Below are positions 41,301 through 48,400 of a DNA stretch of 64,000 nucleotides, piece by piece (position 1 is the first letter of the stretch; the number at the start of each line of letters is the position of its first letter). Origin of the DNA: Hymenolepis diminuta (Eukaryota > Platyhelminthes > Cestoda > Cyclophyllidea > Hymenolepididae); NCBI GenBank assembly GCA_900708905.1, contig CAADRB010000061.1, positions 982,785 to 1,046,784 on the forward strand, given 5' to 3'. The notes under the pieces are model-generated. The model saw only the letters and a program-made list of their open reading frames with translations. It did no database searches and had not been told where the DNA came from. Both the position numbers and the translations under genes were made by a program.

Positions 41301-44300
41301 GAAGAAAAAATCAGACCTTTGCATAAAAACCATCGAGATATTTAGTCGATAGTAAACGTATTATATTACATATTACCAATAATTACGGTGGATACGTGAG
41401 CCGATATCACTTATGAATAGCATTAAGAGCCATTAAATAAATTAGATATTGGTCGCTATGCTGCTCTTAACCCTTTGCAATTTTATCTAGATGGAGGGTT
41501 AAGAGGTGAAAACTAATAATGAAACTATCATTATTGATAAAGACAAATCTACCTTGACATTTTAGTTATTTTAAAATTTGAATATTGAATGAATGGCGTT
41601 CAATGATAAGGGGGCAATTAGGAATCTTAGGGCAGTTTAGAAAATAGCCTCATGGAAAGGGGAAGGGAATCTTTTAGCCAGGTACTCCATAACTTTATCA
41701 CACTACCCAACAAAATGCCAATGAATGACTTTGTTTTAGACTCAGAGATATTTAATATGCATCGTTCAATATTTAGACTTGAAATGTAGAGGATATTCTG
41801 TATTTTGGAATTTTTACTTACATTTGAGCAACCGATGGAAGACGGCGAAATACTTCCTTGTTCAACCGGGTAATTGAAGTTTGAGATATAACTCTTAAAC
41901 AAGCAAAAAAAAATAAAAAAAATACCGATTAGACATAATTTTTCCTGTCATAGTCAATTTTCATTAGATTAACTATAAGCATAAGCTGGCAACTCAAAAT
42001 ACACTTAATGTACTCAAAAGGTATAGTATGATCCAGTTACAGTTAATACACATTAACCAATTAATTAGATTATATTGTTATGAGATGACAAATCTTATGT
42101 AACAATGGTACAGAAAAGGTTATCTGTACGATCTATTGAATCCTTAGAATAAATATACAATCGTCAGAATGGAATAAGCCGAAAATTAACTTATCATCAT
42201 ATCGCAATATCGGTTCGTATCATATCTTCTATCAGAGATGATTGAGGAAAAAACGAGGGAGGCAGGGGGGAGAGGAGGCAAGGTTGAAAAGGGATGGGAT
42301 TTCTTCCTGTGGTTTGGCACCACCAACGATGTGTGCAGAATAAGAATGAATCACACATAAGTCGAAAAGAGACTACGTTAGGGGATATTCGGATGACACA
42401 AAGTTGTATGCACACGTACTTCCTCCGTGTATCCCCATTTCAGAACAACTTATTAGAAGCCATATTAAGACACTGCCTGGCCTAGATACAAATCGGAAGC
42501 ATGACGATGACCTGTAGTTTTCGCAGAGAATTTGCATATTTTTTGTTTAGATTTGTATTTAAGGTCGATCTTGTATTTAAAGATGATGTGTCTTATTAAC
42601 TATGTGGATGGTAAATCCCAAGAGTTAGAAAAGGCCACCCACAGTAGAACTTGTTTATTTATAAATATTGCAACTTTTATTTAAATTTAACTTAATGAAA
42701 ATTTGAGGAAAAATAATAAATTTATGAGGAACGAAAACAAAAATTTTTCAACAGAATTCGTTTTGTGAAAAAAAACGTGAATGAGGAGAAATGGTGAAGT
42801 TTTAAATATAATATCTTCTATTAAATAGTTTAACTGAGTTCACGTTGATTTCTGTATTATTTAAATAACTGCAAAATTTAATCTACTTGCTCTTGATTGT
42901 AAAAAGAAAACAGATAATTCAAGTTGCCATGACCGACCACGGAATCAACTCGAATGGTCAACAGGATCTGATTATTGTAGGCATAATCTCATCCTATAAT
43001 CTGGCAGTAAAGTAATAACTGAGCTTTAAGACATTAGAAATAACTATTCCCATTATATGAACACAGAGGATTCAAAGCCTCTCGAATGTAAACAAAAGCT
43101 CTTGATTCCCAAACTTCATAATCTGAATCCTTGACCAGCTCTCCGTTTCCATATCTTGTTAGACAGTCCTGAGTTTCCCTTTATCGGTCAATATTCCATG
43201 ACTAAAACTTTTAAACGTTTTTGCAATGATTTCAGCCCCATTCTTGAAAAGAGCAAAATCATCTTGCATTCTATATTGTACGAAACCTATTTCGTTAACC
43301 CTACAATTAACTAATGCGATTATTCCAATCATTGGATGTACGTCGATGGAATCTCGGATTGTTAGGCTTTATGAAAGGATTCTGAGTAAAATGAGACAAA
43401 ACTCAATCTTTATGCATCAGAAATTTCAGAAAAGTTTTAATGAATTCAAATAGACGACCTATTCCCATGAACTCAGCCAACTAAACAAAATGTTAACTTA
43501 AAAGACCTATCTTACATTGCACTTTTAGTGATGAATAGTATTTAGCGTTTCTAATCCCTCGAAAGTGCAGAGGGTTCAGGAAGTGGGCAACTCTGTATTT
43601 AGAAAGTACATAAATGGGGTACATTGGCAAAAAATTTGTCTCTTTCAATATACGACAACTGCGGGGACAAACATACACCTGCAAGACCACCGGGAATAAA
43701 GTCATAAAAACTGCCGACCGATTAAGGTGAAATTAGAACTAATTGATTAAAGTGTTTCCTGATCTCTTAAGTCGGAGGAAGAAATTAGTAAATTTGCCTG
43801 TTATCTCAACTAGAACGTCACAGATACAGGAAGATAAGGGAGTCGTTGGAATTCGGCATATTAACGCTTACATTGTAAAGCCCCTTCTAGGCTAAGTAAA
43901 ATTCATAACAAGTTATCCGTTACACTTAGCAAGTCGATGGAAATAATAGTGAAGCGTACCAAATTATAGAGTAGGAATACTTGGCCTGACCCCAGTTAAG
44001 ATCACAACTATTAAGAGGGCAGATGTCGAAAATAATCTCTATTCACGTAACAATTTGGAAGTGATGTGTACTAATTCATTATGGTAAAAGTTATTACTGC
44101 CAGAACAGAGTTCCTTATTCTGCCACCTCAAATTTCCATTACTCGAAACTGCCTAAGTTAACGACCGATGTTAGGCATTTAAGTAATAGCCGGAATGATT
44201 TTCCTGGAGTCAGTTAGAGATTATGAGATTAAATAACCACTTTATTTCCTTTAATGTGAGAAATCTAAAAGGAGATAAACATTTAACAAAATTAGCATTA

Positions 44301-47300
44301 TTCATTAAGATTGATTTGGATTCTCACATTGAAAGAGAGGAAGATCCCAAAGATGATAAAGATGCTTGTCACTCTGATCTCCATTAATCGAAGGTGACTT
44401 TAAAAGGATGCAGTATTTTGAAGTAACTATTTGACTATAAACTTGTTTAGTATATTTCAGTATCTCACTAAGGGATTGAGCCTAGTATAACAAACAATCA
44501 CTATAGTTTAATAAACTGAATAATCACTCTTCAAACAATTGAAAGCACTCAATGAGATTATTTTTGAATTTCGGTTTATGTTAATTTTTAATACTCTTGA
44601 AAGCATGATAGAAATATTACCAAATTCATTATCTTAAAAGTGGCTAGATGGGTAATATTTATTAAGTCGATTTGATCCGCATTTACCTGTTTTAAATTGT
44701 AAAACAGTATTTTGGAGAGAGTGTAGAAGGAATTTTCTTTTGATCTCTAAAAATTTGTCATTTAGAATTTGTGATCATTACTTTTGATTACTTGCTTAAC
44801 GAAGGTCGTTTAACGGAAGTTTTTCATTTTTCAATAACTAAACGTGTAATTACCGGTACTTTTCGATTTACCTTTATTACAAATTAGTTCCGATTCGTTT
44901 GATACCAGAACTGCACAGATATATGTCATCATCTTTGCTACAGATTAGCAGTCTGTGTGCTAATTGTACTTTAGCCACATATTTCATCGAAATTAAACTG
45001 CGCTATTAATGTTAAGGTCAACGATTGAAGAAATCTAAACTGACCAACTCTTGACCCAATTCCGGCGCAATCGTCAATTTTAACTAAGAGCGCAGTTACT
45101 TCAAATTTTAAAAATTACCCACTTTCCTTAATAATCCAGAAAAAATATATCTGGGGATGAACATCCATTAGCTATTATATGTACCCTAAAACTCTACATA
45201 TACCTTGAGGAATAGTCAAATTCCAGATTAACTACGAAGTTCACGTCAATTCCCTTGAGTTGTTAAATAATTAGGCAACTTCAACATTCTAAAGCACTTA
45301 AAGGCATTTAAACACAAAGTAGGTGCCTTTCTGACAGTCAATTTATTGAATAAAACAAGGAAATAGCGTGTTATTATGTGAATACAATGGGGATCCATAA
45401 TTTCGCGCTAAAAACAAAGTACAAGGCAAATTATTTTTAACTTACGAACAAGAAATGGTTTATGGGGAACCAAAAGAATGGCAAAAAACTCTTGAAATCC
45501 AATTTTATGGTAATTTAGAAGCTTGATACGCATTTATCGGTTTTGGAAATGCATTTTCGATATAAAATTACTGAATTTTTTAGGATTTGGATGCGACATT
45601 TAAAGTTCAAGATCTAGGTGGGGGCTAATGCTGTTTCTTTGGGCTTTCTAAACAATACTCTAAGAATTAATAAAAATGAAAACCGCGGTAGCGTGGAGAA
45701 AACAGCTAGATCAAAAATATCTTAAAATCATTCCCAATTGATGAAAACTTCACTGGGACTCTTACCCTGCCGCCTTATTACAGTAAAATAATAAGATCCA
45801 TGTAAATATGTAGTGAACTGAAATCATGTTCATGCACCCATGCACTTCATCTGAGATATTCATTCCCTAAAATAGAAATCTCTCATCAATTTCTTCTAAG
45901 TGCGTTGCACCACCCAGAAGCCGACAGATATCCCACTCACAACCCTATTTCACACAACCTCAGGTCAGAGGTATCTGACTGCCCACTGACCCTGACTAGT
46001 TGCTGTCATATAAAATTCAGAAATTCGATTGAACCTTGTTAATAAGCGCGTGGGCGGTCTGCAGTAGGTCATTTAACCAAACTTCCCGCGTTAAGATTCA
46101 GCTGCAATAAAACTGACCATGAGTGACCTCTAACTGACCTCGCCTACTGGGAGAAAGGTGTTGCTGTTTGCGTACACTAAGGTTAAAATTCCTCCTGCGA
46201 CTGAAATAATTTGACCTGAAGATGGTTATGAGGCTATTTAGAGAGACTTAGGGTGAGTCACTCACAGACTTGTCATTACAATCGGCAGTCATGACAACAT
46301 GTTATGCGAATAAAGCTGTTAAGGCGTGGTCGTCCTTTACGTCTAACGAAGTCTGTTTCAGGAGTCGGAAAAAGTTGTCGAAGCGTCTTCAACAGCGCGG
46401 TGGGTGGTATAACCATGGTTGGCGTTCGTAACTCAATCTCTCTACATTAATTATGCCTTGTAGTTTGTTGAAAAAGGGAAAAATGATTGCAAAACCATTT
46501 TGTATATATATATATATATCTGTTATCCATAATTTTCGAAGAAAAGCAAAATATTAAAAAACTATCCTATAATGGTTAACTTAAATTAAAATAACTGAAA
46601 ACGAAAAAAACTAGATTACAGTAAAAAGTTTAAAAATTTTATTTCCACTTCTTTTGTTGGTAATTTTAACACTGGCGAAATTACTATTTTGTGAATGTAA
46701 TCGGCAGAGTGACAACAGAAAGCACTCCAAAACCAAAGCTAAAGCGCCAATTTTTATATTTAACTTGAATTGACGGAATCATTTAAATTTTATGTGCATC
46801 CATTAGTCAGAAAATTTGGATTGTAAAGGTCATATTCAGCGAGGGTATTAAAAGAAATGCTATTTGAAAAGTTTACTGGGAGATAACAAATGAGCTTTTG
46901 CATGCGTTTAAACTCAATCGTAGATCGGTGATAATAATTTTGTAAGTTAACATGATTTATGAGTCGAGCTTTTCGGCCCACCCACCAATTATTTGGCGTC
47001 CCGTCTTAATTTGACAACTACGGCGACAATGATCGGCTATGGCATTTCCGAAATTTCGTTCAGTTAAAGTCCTCCTGAGAGATGCCGATAAGTTTGCTCC
47101 CCATTCCCCCTCCAAATTTTACTTTCCATAAAATGGCTGGTGTCAAAAAGGTACTTCATGACACTGACGTGATGGTCCGTTGCCATCCCTAGTAGGCACA
47201 AAGGGATATTATTTAAATATTAATTAACTAAATAATCTAGATTTAACGGATAATTAAAGGTGCTTTATTGAATCATCCAAATTGAACAGGGAGTAGAACA

Positions 47301-48031
47301 TAATCCATTAATTAAGACTTCGGACAAATGGAATTTGAGCATTTCGCAGTTGAGAAGTTTCGTCCCTAAATCTGTTTGATTAACGAATCAACCTAACGTT
47401 GATTAAACCACCTGTATATAAATTAAAAACAAAACATTACTTTTCTAAAATGTCTGAGATAGGCTAGCCTATAAAAACTGAATATTAAATTATATTAAAT
47501 CATTACATATTACGGCGTAGGAATGGGTCTTGAATACAGTTTGGCGCTAATTAATTCCCACCTAAATTGCAATAATAATTAGCTAATACAGGTGCTAAAA
47601 AGAATTAATTAGCCCACAACTTACTCTTTCACTGCTTAACATTTATAAAAAAACAGAAAACACCAACTTATCTCCAAACTCTGGTCTAATATCTCATAAC
47701 TAAAGTACTCTTCCTTAATAGAAATTCTTAGAGGCAAAATATTTAATAGTGGTGCTTACAATTTTTCCGTATCCAGTGGAAGTTTTTTGGGAATATCCGT
47801 TAGGCCCTGGCCCGAACATCGAACCATCTTTGCATAGCACCGACAATTCAATGGACATGCTGGGAGTTCAAGTCCACTTCCTGAATACTGCTGGACTCCA
47901 ACTGATGTCGACTCCCGACGCTGTTTAACCGATTGTTGACGATATGGGTACCAACTCCTAAGAGGTTCATTTGCTAAGATATTCTCAGCTATAATTAGCA
48001 GTAAAAGGGGTAGTAGAGGATTGAATGACAT
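7878..48031 (-). CDS. slit: Slit guidance ligand, complete coding region of 31 exons
   Basis: Slit is a secreted ligand of Robo receptors that steers axons and migrating cells. Coding exons in transcript order: 47760-48031, 41822-41893, 41219-41290, 37463-37534, 35437-35508, 32604-32779, 31409-31571, 30715-30786, 28621-28692, 28471-28542, 28320-28391, 22087-22158, 20644-20801, 17297-17570, 17156-17227, 17043-17114, 16940-17008, 15913-16139, 15393-15510, 15252-15323, 15109-15180, 14964-15035, 14687-14758, 14223-14603, 13976-14115, 12923-13156, 10994-11140, 10630-10916, 8855-9092, 8413-8784, 7878-8341. Every junction has GT-AG ends and a matching phase; the sum is 4,800 bases, or 1,599 residues plus TGA. 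Domain order: signal peptide, four LRRNT-LRR-LRRCT units, six EGF, laminin G, one EGF, cystine knot. That order is diagnostic of Slit, and seven EGF domains is the invertebrate count. An in-frame TAA lies 12 bases upstream of the ATG. Further LRR exons in the long D1 introns could have been missed. Confidence 0.95.
8413..8784 (-). CDS. slit: slit exon: end of laminin G and EGF7
   Basis: The exon opens with [15 protein letters not shown], matching the conserved GCI...L.DF end of the Slit laminin G domain, and reaches its last cysteine (NPGC). After a Ser/Thr-rich linker comes the seventh EGF ([16 protein letters not shown] ... [12 protein letters not shown]). This EGF has an enlarged loop between its third and fourth disulfide cysteines, with [14 protein letters not shown] in the middle. 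The donor falls just after the last EGF cysteine. Confidence 0.92.
8855..9092 (-). CDS. slit: slit exon: laminin G, middle part
   Basis: The exon enters in phase 0 with [20 protein letters not shown], matching the 'DG.FH...L' core of Slit laminin G, and leaves in phase 1 at NGFVG. It contains a YLAG segment like the 'YVGG' strand of the family. The donor is GTATGA, weaker than most in this gene. Confidence 0.9.
9093..10629. other. slit intron; no further gene seen
   Basis: A 1.5 kb intron splitting the laminin G domain. A Lys/Arg-rich open frame at 9554-9802 on the plus strand is low in complexity and has no recognisable domain, so it was not called a gene. Confidence 0.6.
10630..10916 (-). 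CDS. slit: slit exon: end of EGF6 and first half of laminin G
   Basis: GHGGTFCEK closes EGF6. The laminin G domain then begins ([15 protein letters not shown], then [20 protein letters not shown], then [12 protein letters not shown]), following the Slit strand pattern 'GILLY...VELYRGRV'. The exon enters in phase 1 and leaves in phase 0 at YSMSK. Confidence 0.92.
10994..11140 (-). CDS. slit: slit exon: EGF5/6 linker and most of EGF6
   Basis: The exon begins [12 protein letters not shown], completing EGF5 and starting a linker like the one before the last pre-laminin-G EGF in other Slits. It then encodes [13 protein letters not shown] and YRCNCPSG. Phase is 1 at both ends. The next intron is 77 bases. 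Confidence 0.92.
11141..12922. other. slit intron; nothing recognised
   Basis: A 1.8 kb intron between EGF exons. No repeat, RNA gene or coding frame with domain evidence was recognised. Confidence 0.55.
12923..13156 (-). CDS. slit: slit exon: end of EGF3, EGF4 and most of EGF5
   Basis: The exon begins [11 protein letters not shown], then [14 protein letters not shown] (EGF4) and [14 protein letters not shown] with [11 protein letters not shown] (EGF5). The DDCE...GGYNC pattern of EGF5 is calcium-binding-like. Phase is 1 at both ends, so the exon could be skipped or duplicated in frame (234 bases, 78 codons). Confidence 0.94.
13580..13877. repeat. Dispersed repeat, copy 1, in a slit intron (partner at 60466-60748)
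   Basis: About 300 bases align in the same orientation with 60466-60748. Shared blocks include ctggagctt, cttcaagat, tttcatgatcca or tttcacgatcca, aattgtct or agttgtct, gaggaaagct or gaagaaagct, and catcttcattttag. Copies differ by many substitutions and small indels, so the insertion events look old. It ends just before exon 13976-14115. No protein-coding signal was seen. Confidence 0.7.
13976..14115 (-). CDS. slit: slit exon: end of EGF2 and most of EGF3
   Basis: The exon enters in phase 2 ([13 protein letters not shown]) and continues with [15 protein letters not shown] and [13 protein letters not shown], a calcium-binding-type EGF. It leaves in phase 1. The upstream intron is 107 bases. 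Confidence 0.94.
14223..14603 (-). CDS. slit: slit exon: LRRCT of D4, EGF1 and start of EGF2
   Basis: The exon enters in phase 2 with [16 protein letters not shown], the LRRCT of the fourth LRR domain. The other LRRCT cysteines are present (VAICSSP, DFICSGG). EGF1 ([15 protein letters not shown] ... [12 protein letters not shown]) and the first half of EGF2 ([14 protein letters not shown]) follow. The donor splits an Arg codon. Confidence 0.95.
14687..15323 (-). CDS. slit: slit D4 LRR exons (four modules)
   Basis: Four exons of exactly 72 bases each (15252-15323, 15109-15180, 14964-15035, 14687-14758) encode one 24-residue LRR apiece, all in phase 2. They read [30 protein letters not shown] and [10 protein letters not shown] at their starts. 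Four repeats is the usual number for Slit D4. Introns between them are 71, 73 and 205 bases. Confidence 0.95.
15393..15510 (-). CDS. slit: slit exon: LRRNT of D4
   Basis: The exon enters in phase 1 and encodes [20 protein letters not shown] then [15 protein letters not shown]. This is a normal four-cysteine LRRNT cap with the 'IP..LP.....L' continuation. It leaves in phase 2, ready for a 72-base LRR module. Confidence 0.95.
15511..15912. other. slit intron; nothing recognised
   Basis: A 402-base intron between the D3 LRRCT exon and the D4 LRRNT exon, with no other feature seen. Confidence 0.6.
15913..16139 (-). CDS. slit: slit exon: LRRCT of D3, one cap cysteine missing
   Basis: The exon enters in phase 2 with [20 protein letters not shown]. 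The usual LRRCT 'NCNC' or 'NCDC' is NCGS here: the second cap cysteine is Ser (codon TCA at 16106-16108). The two downstream cap cysteines (PTCANP, FNCSNG) are kept. The frame is open and the splice signals are good, so this is a real substitution rather than a broken exon. The donor is AG-GTGCGT, phase 1. Confidence 0.92.
16140..16939. other. slit intron; no extra LRR exon found
   Basis: An 800-base intron before the D3 LRRCT. It was searched for the 72-base phase-2 LRR pattern because D3 is short of repeats; none was found. Confidence 0.55.
16940..17227 (-). CDS. slit: slit D3 LRR exons (three modules, tiny introns)
   Basis: Three exons (17156-17227, 72 bases; 17043-17114, 72 bases; 16940-17008, 69 bases) encode [20 protein letters not shown] and [10 protein letters not shown] repeats. 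They are separated by introns of only 41 and 34 bases. The Cys in [10 protein letters not shown] matches the conserved Cys of the next-to-last D3 repeat in other Slits, which aligns these with the last three of about five repeats. The upstream intron is 69 bases, so no repeat can be hidden there. Confidence 0.92.
17297..17570 (-). CDS. slit: slit exon: D2-D3 linker and LRRNT of D3 with enlarged loop
   Basis: The exon enters in phase 1. After a polar linker comes the LRRNT cap, DCPKGCNC, and its fourth cysteine in [13 protein letters not shown]. These are 35 residues apart (17356-17460), whereas the other three caps of this protein have about six to nine. The insert ([16 protein letters not shown] and beyond) has no recognisable motif. 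Confidence 0.92.
17571..20643. other. slit intron between D2 and D3
   Basis: A 3.1 kb intron. A piece at about 18880-19080 is richer in GC than its surroundings and has a long open frame on the minus strand without recognisable function, probably repeat-derived. A dispersed repeat copy lies at 20435-20545. Confidence 0.5.
20435..20545. repeat. Dispersed repeat, copy 1 (partners near 35953-36040 and 24148-24180)
   Basis: The block taaaccgtttggaactccat and tatagaac matches taaaccgttcgggactctaa and tatagaac at 35953-35980. A second shared block is ctctgcacc with gtgacctatcaccatc, against cttt gcatc with gtgatccatcaccatc. Copies are divergent and non-coding as far as seen. Confidence 0.55.
20644..20801 (-). 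CDS. slit: slit exon: LRRCT of D2
   Basis: The exon enters in phase 2 with [20 protein letters not shown] and carries all LRRCT cysteines (NCDC, TTCHMP, APCG). It leaves in phase 1 at a strong GTAAGT donor. D2 is the Robo-binding domain in characterised Slits. Confidence 0.94.
22087..30786 (-). CDS. slit: slit D2 LRR exons (five modules)
   Basis: Five 72-base phase-2 exons: 30715-30786 ([10 protein letters not shown]), 28621-28692 ([10 protein letters not shown]), 28471-28542 ([10 protein letters not shown]), 28320-28391 ([10 protein letters not shown]) and 22087-22158 ([10 protein letters not shown]). Five repeats is the usual D2 number, with the ISCI cysteine in the usual fourth repeat. 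Introns are 2,022, 78, 79 and 6,161 bases. Confidence 0.94.
22159..28319. other. Largest slit intron (6.2 kb)
   Basis: It separates the last two D2 LRR modules. It is very AT-rich. A partial dispersed repeat lies at 24148-24180. Short open frames occur on both strands, but none has splice context and a recognisable domain. Confidence 0.55.
24148..24180. repeat. Partial dispersed repeat copy
   Basis: gatggtgcttaacggtct followed by ttgcatcgatcaa resembles the second block of the repeat at 20435-20545 and 35953-36040. The match is short, so related origin is tentative. Confidence 0.3.
31409..31571 (-). CDS. slit: slit exon: LRRNT of D2
   Basis: The exon enters in phase 1 ([15 protein letters not shown]), then the cap [20 protein letters not shown] and [15 protein letters not shown]. 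It leaves in phase 2. All four cap cysteines are present. Confidence 0.94.
32604..32779 (-). CDS. slit: slit exon: LRRCT of D1
   Basis: The exon enters in phase 2 with [20 protein letters not shown] and ends at LLFCP with a consensus GTAAGTATG donor. The four cap cysteines are present (QCDC, AVCDAS, LFCP). The usual Trp after CDCHLA ('AWL') is replaced by Ala-Ala-Met. An open frame runs past the donor to 32473, but the consensus donor and the in-phase join to the D2 LRRNT show where the exon ends. Confidence 0.92.
33163..33184. repeat. (AT)n microsatellite
   Basis: An uninterrupted alternating AT run of about 22-25 bases, visible directly in the sequence. Confidence 0.9.
33893..33980. repeat. 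Dispersed repeat, copy 2 (partner near 4978-5060)
   Basis: ttatctctccctctcttact, then ttttgaatcct and ttcaatgcacattggcctaa, parallel the copy at 4978-5060 in the same orientation. It lies in the slit intron before the D1 LRRCT. Confidence 0.5.
35437..41290 (-). CDS. slit: slit D1 LRR exons 2-4
   Basis: Three 72-base phase-2 exons: 41219-41290 ([10 protein letters not shown]), 37463-37534 ([10 protein letters not shown]) and 35437-35508 ([10 protein letters not shown]), each one 24-residue LRR with good splice signals. The Cys in NNLHCI matches the conserved Cys of the next-to-last D1 repeat. Long introns (3,684 and 1,954 bases) separate them; further LRR modules could be hidden there, though a visual search found none. 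Confidence 0.93.
35953..36040. repeat. Dispersed repeat, copy 2 (partner 20435-20545)
   Basis: It shares taaaccgtt, ctaatatagaac and a gtgatccatcaccatc block with the copy in the D2-D3 intron, same orientation and similar spacing. Confidence 0.55.
37535..41218. other. slit intron (3.7 kb); nothing certain
   Basis: It lies between D1 LRR modules 2 and 3, where characterised Slits have two further repeats. Open pieces at about 38043-38107 and 38342-38410 look faintly LRR-like in translation, but their splice sites or phases do not fit. Confidence 0.5.
41822..41893 (-). CDS. slit: slit D1 LRR exon 1 (divergent module)
   Basis: A 72-base exon with a T-rich acceptor (ending TTTAAG) and a GTAAGT donor, phase 2 on both sides. 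It encodes [18 protein letters not shown], matching the first D1 repeat pattern 'L...NIT.I....F..L' of other Slits, but with Gln-Thr-Ser where the usual 'xNN' Asn sits. It joins exon 1 (DTEKL) and the next LRR in frame. It is easy to overlook because the frame stays open into the intron. Confidence 0.8.
41894..47759. other. First slit intron (5.9 kb)
   Basis: A long first intron after the signal-peptide/LRRNT exon. An (AT)n tract lies near 46502-46520. No coding exon with supporting splice phase was found; regulatory content cannot be judged from this sequence alone. Confidence 0.55.
46502..46520. repeat. (AT)n microsatellite
   Basis: An alternating TA run of about 18-20 bases inside the first slit intron. 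Confidence 0.85.
47760..48031 (-). CDS. slit: slit first coding exon: signal peptide and LRRNT of D1
   Basis: ATG at 48029-48031 is the first Met after an in-frame [23 protein letters not shown] is a typical signal peptide, probably cut near Ala20. A polar stretch follows, then the cap [19 protein letters not shown] and [15 protein letters not shown]. The exon leaves in phase 2 (donor GTAAGC), as required by the 72-base LRR modules. Confidence 0.95.
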
Positions 48032-48400
48032 AATTGAATCAGATTAGTAGTATGCAATATCAGTAGTATAGAGTTCCAAGTGGGTTCAAGCGGGCATGCC
48101 GCGTGTACGCATGATAGAAGGTGGAAGAAGGCTAATCGCAGTTGTCAACGTCGCGGAGTTCTTAAATTGTATGTGCTTCGGTCCCGTATTCACAACGCGG
48201 GTGGTAAAATGAAACCGAAGAAAGAAGATGCTGGACGCATAACCGATGCATTTGCGTGCACTTATGTGCGTATGTATGGCTGTGAGCGAAGCGGCCATTG
48301 GTTAATTGTGAGACTATCTTAGCTCTGATTGGTCAGAGGCTATCTGGACGGCTAATCGCGTATAGATAACGTAAACTTAATGGGTGGTCTCCGAGGCCCC
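48032..48400 (-). promoter_or_regulatory. slit: Likely slit 5' UTR and promoter region
   Basis: The base composition is visibly richer in G+C and CpG than the surrounding DNA. Two CCAAT boxes on the minus strand (ATTGG on plus at 48297-48301 and 48328-48332), 31 bases apart, lie about 270-300 bases upstream of the ATG. The transcription start is not known, and a trans-spliced leader is possible. Open frames here on both strands (48080-48322, 48086-48298) probably reflect the lower AT content. Confidence 0.45.

Noticed and set aside
43512..43588. Minus-strand piece between AG and GTAAG in the first slit intron
   Set aside because: 77 bases, no LRR pattern, and not consistent with the module length or frame.
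44633..44698. Minus-strand 66-base piece bounded by AG and GT that reads [11 protein letters not shown]
   Set aside because: Only open in phase 0, whereas the neighbouring slit exons need phase 2; likely chance.
48080..48322. Plus- and minus-strand open frames just upstream of slit
   Set aside because: They fall in a GC-richer promoter or 5' UTR region where stops are rarer by composition; no domain seen.
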